Assembly (NCBI RefSeq): GCF_016908775.1
Contig: NZ_JAFBEP010000002.1
Location: 124,001-188,000 of the forward strand
Direction of reading: 5' to 3'
From: Defluviitalea raffinosedens
GTDB lineage: Bacteria > Bacillota > Clostridia > Lachnospirales > Defluviitaleaceae
Length of the DNA stretch: 64,000 bases
Shown: positions 17,559 to 26,063 of the stretch, in pieces
How the letters are laid out: each line of letters starts with the position of its first letter
Position numbering within the stretch: position 1 is the stretch's first letter
Translations under genes and position numbers: made by a program
The notes under the pieces: generated by a model
Database searches by the model: none
Seen by the model: the letters and a program-made list of their open reading frames with translations, nothing else
What the model was told of the DNA's origin: nothing

Positions 17559-18413
17559 TTACTGACTCCTTTCTTTTAACAAATAGATTCCATTCTCCGT
17601 TTTATCCACAGAAGGTTCTAAAACAGCCGATTTTATCCTGCCGTTTTCCACAATCTTAACATGAATCTGTGGTTTTTCAGACACTATTTTTTCCTCAATA
17701 AAATCAATCTCATCATATATATGACTTTCTCCCTGCAGAATAAACCCAAACCCAAACCAATAATATACTGATACAACGTATTTTCCTTCATCTGTTTCTT
17801 CAATTACTATGAATTCATCACTTCCATTCCCGTTCAAATCCATAAATAATACATCTGTAAAAGGAAATCTTAACTTGGAACCTGTCCATTTTTTTACGAG
17901 CATATTATTTTTAAAATTAAAAAAGAATGGCCTGTTTTCAAGATTTCTATACAAACGAGTTGCTTTATTCACCGCAATGAAAATTTCCATTTCACCGTCA
18001 TTGTCAATTTCACATACTTCAATTTTCCACGGCCTTATAGTGCTGAGTTTATTTCTGTATCTTTCGCTTATTTGCAGTCCCTTGGAAGTTGCAACAAGAT
18101 CATAAATAATCAACATATCCCCATACTGTGAATGCTTCTCGCCTTCCAAAATCAAAATATTGTCTCTGCCGTCCTTGTCAATGTCACCAACAGCTATGTC
18201 AATCAGTTGATGACTTTTATTGGACAATAAATCATACTTGATTCCTTTATATCCAATAGTGCCTTGCTTCGATGAAAAATCCAGGCTGTATGTTTGTCCA
18301 TTCAAAACAACATCAATATAGGAATCGGAATTTTTAAAAGCAATGATTAAGAAAATGCTTAAAGTAATTGGTAATAAATAAATCCAACATTTTTTAAATA
18401 TTTTTTTCATCAT
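17559..18413 (-). CDS. Membrane-anchored VCBS/FG-GAP-like repeat protein
   Basis: 284 residues. An N-terminal TM anchor (about residues 10-27) is followed by Asp-rich loops of the type D-x-D-x-D-G: DIDKDGRDNILIL, EIDNDGEMEIFIAV, DLNGNGSDEFIVI, recurring every 60-70 residues as in calcium-binding FG-GAP/VCBS propeller blades. It abuts the DUF3160 gene (TAA directly before ATG), suggesting the two proteins act together at the cell surface. The start could be 18410, 18413 or 18416; the ribosome-binding site (GGTG) is weak. Confidence 0.65.
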   Translation of the reverse strand: MMKKIFKKCWIYLLPITLSIFLIIAFKNSDSYIDVVLNGQTYSLDFSSKQGTIGYKGIKYDLLSNKSHQLIDIAVGDIDKDGRDNILILEGEKHSQYGDMLIIYDLVATSKGLQISERYRNKLSTIRPWKIEVCEIDNDGEMEIFIAVNKATRLYRNLENRPFFFNFKNNMLVKKWTGSKLRFPFTDVLFMDLNGNGSDEFIVIEETDEGKYVVSVYYWFGFGFILQGESHIYDEIDFIEEKIVSEKPQIHVKIVENGRIKSAVLEPSVDKTENGIYLLKERSQ

Positions 18414-18502
18414 CACAACACCAAATCTTATGAATAATGGCTAATCATTATTTATACACTTTTTATAATTATACGATACCACTTCTTTATAGTAAACACA
18501 TA

Positions 18503-18549
18503 AAAAAGTACCTGCTCTGTTCATTCTTTATATGAACCCACAGGTACTT
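18503..18549 (-). terminator. Terminator of the rubrerythrin operon
   Basis: On the minus strand AGTACCTGTGGGTTCAT, a loop and the near-complement are followed by TTTTTTATG. Confidence 0.8.
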
Positions 18550-18556
18550 ATCTTAT

Positions 18557-18985
18557 TTACTTGTTGCAGCGTTTTAAAATCCCTTCTAAAATTCTGGCAT
18601 GACGTGCTTCATCTCTGGCTGATTCATAAAAATAATACATCGCTGAATCTAGTCCTAATTCTTTTGCCTTATCCCCTGCTTCTTTCTTGGATTGGTTAGC
18701 AAAGATTTCTCCTTCTAACATCTGTTTGATATTGTCAAATATATCTTCCTGAATCAGTCCATTAAATTCTGCAAATCTTGCAGCATGCTCTGCTTCTTCC
18801 CATGCAATCGTCTTCAAAACTTCTGCAATCTCGCCATATCCCTGTCTTTGAGCCAGTCTGGCCATGGCCAGATACATTCCAACTTCAGACGTTTCTCCCT
18901 GAAAATTCTGCTTAACAGTCCTTTCCAGCGCAGTTCCTTTTGTTTCCCCGATCATGTTTTCAAATAGTCCTTCTTTGATTTCCAT
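18557..18985 (-). CDS. Rubrerythrin-type diiron protein without rubredoxin domain
   Basis: 142 residues, a four-helix ferritin-like bundle only. Iron ligands are visible in the usual order: GETSEVGMY (helix 1), EEAEHAARF (helix 2), EGEIFA (helix 3) and [13 protein letters not shown] (helix 4). Such proteins reduce peroxide in anaerobes, but without a rubredoxin domain an external electron donor is needed. AAGGAGG is seven bases before the ATG at 18985 (an ATG at 18988 is also in frame). It overlaps the stop of the Cys-rich gene upstream. Confidence 0.87.
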   Translation of the reverse strand: MEIKEGLFENMIGETKGTALERTVKQNFQGETSEVGMYLAMARLAQRQGYGEIAEVLKTIAWEEAEHAARFAEFNGLIQEDIFDNIKQMLEGEIFANQSKKEAGDKAKELGLDSAMYYFYESARDEARHARILEGILKRCNK

Positions 18986-19428
18986 CATGCACCCTCCTTA
19001 TATTGATCAAATACATTAAGAATTCTGTCAGCATATTCTTCATTAATATTTTTAATATCATTAAGATACAAGAATGTACTTCCTTTATATTCCAGAGATT
19101 CTCCCAGCAAAATAACCTCAAAAGCTGATCTTATAATATTGATAATACATGCTTCATCATGATAAACATTACAGTTTTTACACTGATGCAGTATAAAGCC
19201 TAAAGCTCTTACGATTGCTTCATCATCATATACCTTTGTATCATCATAAGGAATATGATCCATTCCATCATCCAAAAACTCGTCATTGGATTTTAAACAA
19301 GTTATTAAACATTTTTTGCAGTATCCTACGAGGCAATTCTCTTTGGTACATTCTCCACATACTTCTTCAGTCAAACAACATTTTTCTATTTGTGTGATTA
19401 GTCCCTCATAATTAATAGAAGCGCCCAT
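18985..19428 (-). CDS. Cys-rich protein coupled to rubrerythrin, unknown function
   Basis: 147 residues. The first 40 hold a cluster CC-x5-C-x2-C-x4-C-x4-C-x2-C-x4-C, and [14 protein letters not shown] lies near residues 87-100, giving enough ligands for Fe-S or zinc centres. The C-terminal third is acidic and helical. No family is recognised. Overlap of its stop with the rubrerythrin start implies coupled translation, so an electron donor or metal-related partner is a reasonable guess, not shown. GGGGGGA precedes the ATG. Confidence 0.65.
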   Translation of the reverse strand: MGASINYEGLITQIEKCCLTEEVCGECTKENCLVGYCKKCLITCLKSNDEFLDDGMDHIPYDDTKVYDDEAIVRALGFILHQCKNCNVYHDEACIINIIRSAFEVILLGESLEYKGSTFLYLNDIKNINEEYADRILNVFDQYKEGA

Positions 19429-19584
19429 TTTATCCCCCCATTTTACAATCTAATATTCACTGAATGAAATCTTTAAAATAATGATCGCATTTACTATTAA
19501 CCAGTTTAAATTTCCAAGGATTATTATATTTCTGTGTTAAATTACTGTCAAGAATAGATCTTTTCTGGTATATGAAATGCAAAA

Positions 19585-19630
19585 TGCCTGTTAGTCTCTT
19601 TTCCATCAAGGAAATGCAAACTGACAGGCA
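19585..19630 (-). terminator. Terminator of the bacteriohemerythrin gene
   Basis: Arms TGCCTGTTAG and CTGACAGGCA with a long loop; on the minus strand TTTTGCATTT follows. Confidence 0.65.
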
Positions 19631-19641
19631 AATGCTATGCT

Positions 19642-20037
19642 TTATCTGCTCGTATAATACTCTGCAAATTTCTTGTCTACTTTCATGATATGTTCTCTAA
19701 GCCATCCCACTATGGTTTTGTTCATTTCGATTACTACAAGAATACTTGCACCATCTCGTTCAAATCTGCTTTTTAAATCCTTTATGTCCTTAATAAACTT
19801 TGCATGCAGCAGTTTATGCCCTTCATAACCAGGATACTGCGATTCAAGCTGAAGCTTTTCTTCATCACGAAAATGCTCCTCAACATAGCTTTCAAGAAAA
19901 TTCAGCGTTTCTCCTACGATTTCTTTTCCTTTTCTTTGATTGCATGCTTCTAAAACATTGTTGACTCTTCTGAAAAGTTCTTTGTGCTGATTGTCAATCT
20001 TTTCTACTCCTGTAAGCAAACTATCATTCCACTCCAT
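19642..20037 (-). CDS. Bacteriohemerythrin
   Basis: 131 residues, a single O2-binding hemerythrin domain. Diiron ligands are all present: H22 in IDNQHKELF, H55 with E59 in EEHFRDEEKL, H74 and H78 in GHKLLHAKF, and the C-terminal HIMKVDK motif supplying H and D. Such proteins bind oxygen in the cytoplasm for sensing, storage or scavenging. Good ribosome-binding site (AAGGGGGG). Monocistronic, but 0.6 kb from the rubrerythrin pair, making an oxygen-handling patch. Confidence 0.93.
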   Translation of the reverse strand: MEWNDSLLTGVEKIDNQHKELFRRVNNVLEACNQRKGKEIVGETLNFLESYVEEHFRDEEKLQLESQYPGYEGHKLLHAKFIKDIKDLKSRFERDGASILVVIEMNKTIVGWLREHIMKVDKKFAEYYTSR

Positions 20038-20081
20038 ATTGCCACCCCCCTTGCTTTAAATTTACTTTACCTATAGCTCTT

Positions 20082-21692
20082 TTAACGTACTGTAGTTCCT
20101 GTAAAGTAATAAGACAAAATTTCTTTATAATTATATCCCTGGTCCGCCATTCCTTTAGCTCCCCATTGGCTCAAGCCTACTCCGTGGCCATAACCTTTTC
20201 CAATAAATACAAAATCTCCTGCAACCGACACCGAAGGTGTAAAAGAAAGTTCATTTACCCCATTGGCTCCCTGTACTCGAATAGTATTACTGCCTAAATT
20301 AAGAAATTTAATTTCTTGATCTTCTCCCACTACAGATATTTGGCCATCATCTATACTTTTTGTGATATTTCCTTCACCCATTACACTGATTGAACCAGAT
20401 GAAGTATTTCCTCCATCCTTAACAATTTCAAACATTCTGCTGGGCAAACTTACTCCGTTACTTTTGAAAAAAGTACGCACACTTTCCTTGGTAAATGTTT
20501 CTGTACCCTTTGTACCAATTATTTTTAACGTCATCACTCTTCCACCAGAGGTATAGCTTTCAATCTGAATGTCCAATACCTCTCCAATATTTTTACCATT
20601 ACTTAAAAGTAACGACTTTATTTGCTCTCTGGTAAAACTTCTGGTCCAGTCCTGATGGTTTGCTTCGTAAATGTCCGGTACTGCTTTTAGATATGGCAAA
20701 GACGTAATCCAGACATTTTCGGAATTTTCCGTATATCCGCCACTGCTGGCAAAATATACTGCCTCGATAATTTCATTACCATAATAAAGAAGCTCTCCCT
20801 GGGTTTCCCTCACAGCCTGATTGGAGTTATAGTTTTCTGCTCCATAACCCTTATAAACCTGGCAATGTTCTCCGTCGCATAAATCATAGCCACTATTTTT
20901 ATGCTTTCCCATAAACAATACGGCATAATTTCTGGCTACAACAGCCTGAGCTTTTAAAGCTTCTATATTCCACGAGGCATACATTTCTGAAGGAACTACA
21001 CTGTAAAGATATTCATCTAACATAATGACATTAACCGCTGTAATTCCTGATCCTCCATATCTTCCAAATTCCATTCTTCCCCGATATTGTCTGTCTCCTA
21101 AATCTATGATCTCATCAGAAGCATTAGAACTTATTCCTGCAAACTGAGGATAAGCTTCTTCTCCTTCTAAAACCGCAATCACTTCATTCTGATTTCTTAA
21201 GATCATACGGGTAGCAAGCGGCTCTTTAGTCATACATTGTTTGCCTGTAAGACTATTTACACTTGAACTGATCACGCTTGCTTCTCCTAAAGAAGAAATT
21301 TCGCCAATATACACCGTCCATTTCGATGGAGATATGCTGCATGGAAAAGCATTTAATCCCAAATTTTTCAAATCTTGAGCCAGGAATTTTGCTTCATCAT
21401 ATGTATAAAAATACTGATTAATGGATATAAAATAAGCACTGGAAGGAATCACGTAAAATCCTGTAGTTGATTGAAATACAGCTTCAGGAATAAAATCTCC
21501 ATTCGACTCATATCCCATTAAAAGTTCATTGTTTTTAATGTCTATTCTGCTGGTACTCTTATACTTATATTCCAGTCCTATTCTCACCCAGTCAGGTATA
21601 CTTACTGCGGCTGATACGGACAATTTAGGTATAAGAATATATGTAAAAAACACAACATATATGAATAACTTCAAATTTTTTGACATTTTCAC
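20082..21692 (-). CDS. Secreted SpoIID/LytB domain protein
   Basis: 536 residues. Signal peptide (hydrophobic core about 7-27, cut after SVSA). Residues 85-150 look like a SPOR-type repeat (YTYDEAKFLAQDLKNLG). The SpoIID/LytB core follows: LDEYLYSVVPSEM, EALKAQAVVARNYAV, FASSGGYTENSENVW and, near the end, GKGYGHGVGLSQWGAKGMA. SpoIID is a lytic transglycosylase that degrades denuded peptidoglycan during engulfment; this longer relative may serve spore or vegetative wall turnover. Start is a GTG, GGAGG seven bases upstream. Divergent from spo0A. Confidence 0.87.
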   Translation of the reverse strand: MKMSKNLKLFIYVVFFTYILIPKLSVSAAVSIPDWVRIGLEYKYKSTSRIDIKNNELLMGYESNGDFIPEAVFQSTTGFYVIPSSAYFISINQYFYTYDEAKFLAQDLKNLGLNAFPCSISPSKWTVYIGEISSLGEASVISSSVNSLTGKQCMTKEPLATRMILRNQNEVIAVLEGEEAYPQFAGISSNASDEIIDLGDRQYRGRMEFGRYGGSGITAVNVIMLDEYLYSVVPSEMYASWNIEALKAQAVVARNYAVLFMGKHKNSGYDLCDGEHCQVYKGYGAENYNSNQAVRETQGELLYYGNEIIEAVYFASSGGYTENSENVWITSLPYLKAVPDIYEANHQDWTRSFTREQIKSLLLSNGKNIGEVLDIQIESYTSGGRVMTLKIIGTKGTETFTKESVRTFFKSNGVSLPSRMFEIVKDGGNTSSGSISVMGEGNITKSIDDGQISVVGEDQEIKFLNLGSNTIRVQGANGVNELSFTPSVSVAGDFVFIGKGYGHGVGLSQWGAKGMADQGYNYKEILSYYFTGTTVR

Positions 21693-22007
21693 GAGATTTC
21701 CTCCTTAGCTGATCAAAGCAAGTTTAAGCCTAAAACTACATATATTTCGACCTTTGATAAACATTATTATAAAAGAGAATATGATAAAAATCCATAGTAC
21801 TTTAGGCAAAATTTCAATGATATACTTTTTTCTTTCCATAATAAATATAAATTTTACTTTTTACATGTTCATATAAAAAATTCCAATAAATTGAAATTAT
21901 CTAATTGAATTTTTTTACATTTATGGTATAATTCATTATTGTATCGAGTCTTTTTACATTTTTTGTTATAAAAAGCTCGAAATGACAAATAAGAAAGGGG
22001 ATTCGTT
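21693..22007. other. Divergent intergenic region between the SpoIID-like gene and spo0A
   Basis: 315 bases, strongly AT-rich, no ORF. Holds the putative spo0A promoter (21905-21932) and an imperfect hairpin with CGAG/CTCG ends and CTTTTT/AAAAAG arms (about 21955-21980) in the spo0A leader. The promoter of the SpoIID-like gene must also lie here, but no clear boxes are seen for it. Confidence 0.5.
21905..21932 (+). promoter_or_regulatory. Putative sigma-A-type promoter of spo0A
   Basis: TTGAAT, a 16-base spacer and a perfect TATAAT (21927-21932), 76 bases before the start codon. No convincing 0A box (TGTCGAA) is present close by. Confidence 0.5.
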
Positions 22008-22814
22008 GTGAAAAATCGTATTAGTGTGTTGCTTGCAGATGATAATAAGGAATTTTGTGAGATTCTTGAGGATTACCTTGAAAGACAAAATGATATGGAG
22101 GTTATTGGAGTAGCGAAAGATGGTATAGAAGCTTATGATATGATCATGGAGAAATACCCCGATGTTGTAATATTAGATACGATTATGCCTCGTTTAGACG
22201 GTTTGGGTGTATTAGAAAAACTCAATAATTCCCCAATTAAAAAATCGCCTATATGTATTATGTTGTCTGCAGTTAATCAAGATAAAGTAACTCAGAAAGC
22301 TCTCCGATTAGGAGCAGAATATTATATTGCAAAACCTTTTGATATGGAAACCTTAATGCTTAGAATCAGGCAGTTAATCAATCTTGCTCCAACCCCCAAG
22401 ATTGGAAAAACCTATAATGATTCTGTGGAGGCTGATAATCACTTTCTAATCCCTTCAACCCATCAGCTGGAGGCTGAAGTTACATATATTCTAAGAGAAA
22501 TTGGAGTTCCTGCTAATATAAGAGGATATCATTATCTTAGATATGCCATTACCATGGCCGTAAATAATATGGATATACTAAACAGTATTACAAAAGAACT
22601 TTATCCTTCCATTGCAAAGAAATTTAATACCACTTCCAGCCGAGTGGAAAGAGCGATTCGCCATGCCATTGAAGTAGCCTGCAACCGCGGCAGCTTAGAG
22701 ACTATGCACAAATTATTCAGTTATACCATTAATAATAATAAAGGCAAGCCTACCAACAGCGAATTCATTGCCCTTATTGCTGACAGGTTAAGGCTCAATC
22801 TTAAAATTGGCTAA
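22008..22814 (+). CDS. spo0A: Sporulation master regulator Spo0A
   Basis: 268 residues. Response-regulator receiver domain (1-120) with acidic pocket D11/D12, phosphoacceptor D57 in VVILDTIMP and the lysine in IAKPF; then the Spo0A-specific DNA-binding domain (155-265) with [20 protein letters not shown], the recognition-helix region that distinguishes Spo0A. Phosphorylated Spo0A starts endospore formation. GTG start with AAAGGGG seven bases upstream. The usual upstream partner spoIVB is absent; a SpoIID-like gene lies divergently instead. Confidence 0.97.
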   Translation: MKNRISVLLADDNKEFCEILEDYLERQNDMEVIGVAKDGIEAYDMIMEKYPDVVILDTIMPRLDGLGVLEKLNNSPIKKSPICIMLSAVNQDKVTQKALRLGAEYYIAKPFDMETLMLRIRQLINLAPTPKIGKTYNDSVEADNHFLIPSTHQLEAEVTYILREIGVPANIRGYHYLRYAITMAVNNMDILNSITKELYPSIAKKFNTTSSRVERAIRHAIEVACNRGSLETMHKLFSYTINNNKGKPTNSEFIALIADRLRLNLKIG

Positions 22815-22820
22815 AATATC

Positions 22821-22849
22821 ACACCCCCTAAATGAAATTTAGGGGGTGT
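22821..22849. terminator. Bidirectional terminator between spo0A and the LysM gene
   Basis: 13-bp perfect stem ACACCCCCTAAAT with complement and a GAA loop, seven bases after the spo0A stop, between convergent genes. Confidence 0.85.
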
Positions 22850-22851
22850 AT

Positions 22852-24483
22852 CTATTTAATGATTCCTGCAGCAATTTTGATTTGTTCTTGATGGGCTTGG
22901 GAAACTAAGCCGTCTTTATGCCTTGTACTATTTTTAAAATGCAGATCAAAATGTCCGTTAAAATTATTATCTTTAATATAACTAACATCATGGGGCATGG
23001 ATGCCATGGATGCAGCGATCTTTCTTCCATCTACTTCAACAATAACTGCCCTTTCTTTCCATGAATATTCTCCTCCCCAGATTTCTTTTATAGTCGCCGC
23101 ATCTTTGGCTGTTAACGGCTCAGAATCGGCATGGTTTGCGCCGGTTGTTCTTTTGATTTGGAATCTCCTTCCTGTTTGAAAATCCGTTACTGTAGCAACT
23201 TTGCCGATTGGGAAAACATACTGAGCCTCAGTCCACCAATCTAAATATTCTCCGTGTTTCTCACTCACTCTTTCCTTAACAGCTATATTATAAACCGGAA
23301 TGAGGATTTTTTGACCTATAGATAAAGGACTATCGACTGTCATTTTATTCACTTGCAATAATTCTGCCATCGGAATTCCATATCTATTGCCAAGTTCCCA
23401 CATATTATCTCCTGACTTAATAGTATAAGTGATATAAGAAACACTATTACCCTGGGGATCTGTTGGCGTTTGAACGGTGGTATCGGCTTTTAATTTTAAT
23501 ACCTGACCGGCATAAATTGTATCACTTGTTAATTGGTTGGCTTTTTTAAGTGCATCTACCGAGATCCCAAACTTGGTGGCAATAGACCAAAGGGAATCTC
23601 CTGCTTTTACGGTATATGTCTCTGCACTTGCTTCTTCTTTTGGTTTAGGTACTACTGTTTCTTTTACCTTTAAAATCTGTCCGACAAATATGGTATCACT
23701 GGACAAATTGTTTATGGATTTTAATTTATCTATGGATATTCCATATTGCTGACTTAATTTGAATAAAGTATCTCCTGCTTTTACCTGATGGGTTACCGGC
23801 TGAGAAAATAATGTCGCTGTTTTTTCAGCTTGATTCCAGTCTACTGTCATTCCAAGAGATTCTGCCACAAACCTTAAAGGGACCATCGTAACCCCATTGG
23901 TTATAAAGGACGGCTCCATGGAAACTTGCTCACCATTGACCCGGGCTTTATTATCACCGACAACAAATGCAATTTTGATATCTCCTTTATTGATGCCTAC
24001 AGTTTTTGATTCACCGTTCCACCAAATTTCTCCGCCTAAAGCTTCAGTAACTCCACGGATTGAAATATAAATTTTTCCATCTATAACCATAGGCGATTGA
24101 GAGAAATTAATCTGTTTTCCGTCAATAATAATTTTAATACTCTGTTCAGCCTCTTGAACTGCTTGGGTTTGTGGAGCTGTTGCTGCACTCACATCTTGAA
24201 CCATTCCGGAAAAAGGAAGAGTCGTCAGTAAAATAGAACCAATCATGATTTTTACTGCATTTACTTTTATATCTGGAAAATGAGAACTGATATAACTTCT
24301 GATACTTTTATCCAGTATGCCCACGTTCCCGGTATCTTTCACAATTCCGGTATCTTTCACTACTCCTGAGTCTTCCGCAATGCCGATTTCTTTTGAAAAC
24401 TCAGTTAAATTCGGATTTAGGTACAAGGTTAGAATATATCCTTCTTGATCTTCAACCAATTTATGACGAATAAATACGCTCAT
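22852..24483 (-). CDS. Cell-surface protein with stalk domain and three LysM repeats
   Basis: 543 residues. Residues 1-72 are an unusual cytoplasmic N-terminus (MSVFIRHKLVEDQEGYILTL) containing the near-tandem words VVKDTG and IVKDTG. One TM segment or late signal lies at about 76-100. Residues 110-215 form a copper-amine-oxidase-N-like stalk; three LysM peptidoglycan-binding motifs follow (HQVKAGDTLFKLSQQYGI, YTVKAGDSLWSIATKFGI, YTIKSGDNMWELGNRYGI). The last 150 residues are a separate domain with no recognised catalytic motif. GGAGG before the ATG. Probably anchored and wall-binding. Confidence 0.83.
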   Translation of the reverse strand: MSVFIRHKLVEDQEGYILTLYLNPNLTEFSKEIGIAEDSGVVKDTGIVKDTGNVGILDKSIRSYISSHFPDIKVNAVKIMIGSILLTTLPFSGMVQDVSAATAPQTQAVQEAEQSIKIIIDGKQINFSQSPMVIDGKIYISIRGVTEALGGEIWWNGESKTVGINKGDIKIAFVVGDNKARVNGEQVSMEPSFITNGVTMVPLRFVAESLGMTVDWNQAEKTATLFSQPVTHQVKAGDTLFKLSQQYGISIDKLKSINNLSSDTIFVGQILKVKETVVPKPKEEASAETYTVKAGDSLWSIATKFGISVDALKKANQLTSDTIYAGQVLKLKADTTVQTPTDPQGNSVSYITYTIKSGDNMWELGNRYGIPMAELLQVNKMTVDSPLSIGQKILIPVYNIAVKERVSEKHGEYLDWWTEAQYVFPIGKVATVTDFQTGRRFQIKRTTGANHADSEPLTAKDAATIKEIWGGEYSWKERAVIVEVDGRKIAASMASMPHDVSYIKDNNFNGHFDLHFKNSTRHKDGLVSQAHQEQIKIAAGIIK

Positions 24484-24597
24484 TGATTCACCTCCTTTAC
24501 TACCTTAGTTTGTTCAAATTGATTAATTTTATAATTACATATTATTTTCTACTTGAACATAAAATATATTACATAAATCGGTTCAGGAGGAGTATAG

Positions 24598-25695
24598 ATG
24601 GATCAAAAAGGATTTATAAAGCATGTTTTTCCCGGTGGCAATACAACGAAAGGATTTGTGTCATTTTATGACAATATCCTATTCCAGGAAGATGCCAAAA
24701 AAATTATCATTCTAAAAGGAGGACCAGGAGTTGGCAAGTCCTCTTTTATGAAAAAGATTAGCGAAAGATTTTACAATTTAGGATACAATCTCGAACATCA
24801 CCATTGCTCTTCCGATAATAATGCCCTGGATGGCATTGTTATTACAGATTTAAAGGTAGCCATTTTAGACGGAACTGCTCCCCATGTGGTGGACCCAATT
24901 AACCCCGGGGCTATCGATGAAATTCTCAACTTAGGCGAGTATTGGAATGAAGAAGGCATTCGCAAAAATAAAGACAGGATTATGAGTATCCATAAGGAAG
25001 TAGGAAGGCTTTTTAAAAAAGCTTACAATTATTTAGCAGCAGGCGCAGCAATTTATGAAGCATGGGCAAATACAGAAAGGCTGGCACTTAATCAGTCGAA
25101 ATTGAATTTAAAATCATGGGAGCTATTAGAATCTATATTTGAAAAATATCCTGTAAAAAACCAGATCGGTAAGGACAGACATCTATTTGGCACAGCAATA
25201 ACTCCTAATGGTTTAACAGAATATCTTCATACAATCATTGGAACCAGTAAAAATGTATATATCATTAAAGATTCTCCCGGTGCTTCTGCAAAACAACTCA
25301 TGAACAGAATTCATAATGAAGCAGTTATAAAAGGTTTTTATGTGGAATGTTATCATTCCCCCATAGATGTTGATAAGATTGAAGATATTCTTATTCCTGA
25401 ACTTGACTGTGCAATTACGGTATCTAATGATTATCATAAAGCTAAAGTACTTCCAACCAATGTAGTGGACCTTACAACTTGTCTAGAAGAATCGATTTAT
25501 AGACCTCTGCAAGCAGAAATCGATAGAGATAAAAAACTCTTTGACGATCTCCTTCAAAGAGCCATCGCTTCCATTCAAAAAGCTAAAAAAGCTCACGATG
25601 AACTGGAAAGCTATTATATTCCAAGTATGGATTTTGAAAAAATTAATGATGTATTAGAAAATACAGTGAAAAAAATAATGACATTTGTAGAATAA
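24598..25695 (+). CDS. P-loop ATPase, PRK06851-like, with degenerate second P-loop
   Basis: 365 residues. Walker A GGPGVGKSS near residues 42-50 follows IIILK. A second half repeats the fold: NVYIIKDSPGASAKQLM near residue 225 sits where a P-loop would be but lacks the GK[S/T] signature, so only the first site should bind ATP. This matches a clostridial family of duplicated nucleotide-binding proteins of unknown role (PRK06851). Ends in a helical Lys-rich tail. AGGAGG before the ATG; monocistronic. Confidence 0.75.
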   Translation: MDQKGFIKHVFPGGNTTKGFVSFYDNILFQEDAKKIIILKGGPGVGKSSFMKKISERFYNLGYNLEHHHCSSDNNALDGIVITDLKVAILDGTAPHVVDPINPGAIDEILNLGEYWNEEGIRKNKDRIMSIHKEVGRLFKKAYNYLAAGAAIYEAWANTERLALNQSKLNLKSWELLESIFEKYPVKNQIGKDRHLFGTAITPNGLTEYLHTIIGTSKNVYIIKDSPGASAKQLMNRIHNEAVIKGFYVECYHSPIDVDKIEDILIPELDCAITVSNDYHKAKVLPTNVVDLTTCLEESIYRPLQAEIDRDKKLFDDLLQRAIASIQKAKKAHDELESYYIPSMDFEKINDVLENTVKKIMTFVE

Positions 25696-25796
25696 TATAA
25701 TAATAAAATACCTTTTCACGTCTTGTTTTTATTGAAAGATGTGTTAATATATGGTAATATCATCAAGGAAACTTAAGTATTGAAAGGAGAACTACG

Positions 25797-25982
25797 ATGA
25801 CTAAATATGTAAAGATTAAAGCTGACTTAAATTCACAGACTTTCCTTTATCTTTTGGAAAAACAAACGGAAAAAAGTTATATTATTTTTCAAAAATCCAT
25901 ATATCCTGGTGAAAAGAACAGGTATTTATTTTTTAATAATCTTCAAATTGCTGAATTACAATTTAATAAATTAATAAATTGA
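25797..25982 (+). CDS. Small hypothetical protein (61 residues)
   Basis: Basic, mixed alpha/beta, no TM helix, no Cys, no recognised family. GAAAGGAG lies eight bases before the ATG, which is the main support. It sits 100 bases after the ATPase gene and 81 bases before the gene at 26064, all in one direction. Function unknown. Confidence 0.55.
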   Translation: MTKYVKIKADLNSQTFLYLLEKQTEKSYIIFQKSIYPGEKNRYLFFNNLQIAELQFNKLIN

Positions 25983-26009
25983 TTTCATAGATATCAGTCA
26001 TAATTAAAC

Positions 26010-26058
26010 GCCTCCTTCATATATATAAAATTGTAACCACTTATATATGTAAGGAGGC
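26010..26058 (+). promoter_or_regulatory. Shine-Dalgarno-sequestering hairpin
   Basis: GCCTCCTT (26010-26017) is exactly complementary to AAGGAGGC (26051-26058), the ribosome-binding site of the gene starting at 26064. An AU-only extension (C26018-G49 pair plus seven A-U pairs, one bulged U) makes a stem of about 16 bp with a 16-base loop. No U-tract follows, so it is not a terminator. It could act as an RNA thermometer or other translation switch; that is inference. Confidence 0.55.
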
Positions 26059-26063
26059 TTAAT

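Noticed and set aside
25981-26062. 12-codon minus-strand reading preceded by AAGGAGG, inside the palindrome at 26010-26058
   Set aside because: It arises from the near-perfect symmetry of the hairpin and the peptide is too short and unsupported.
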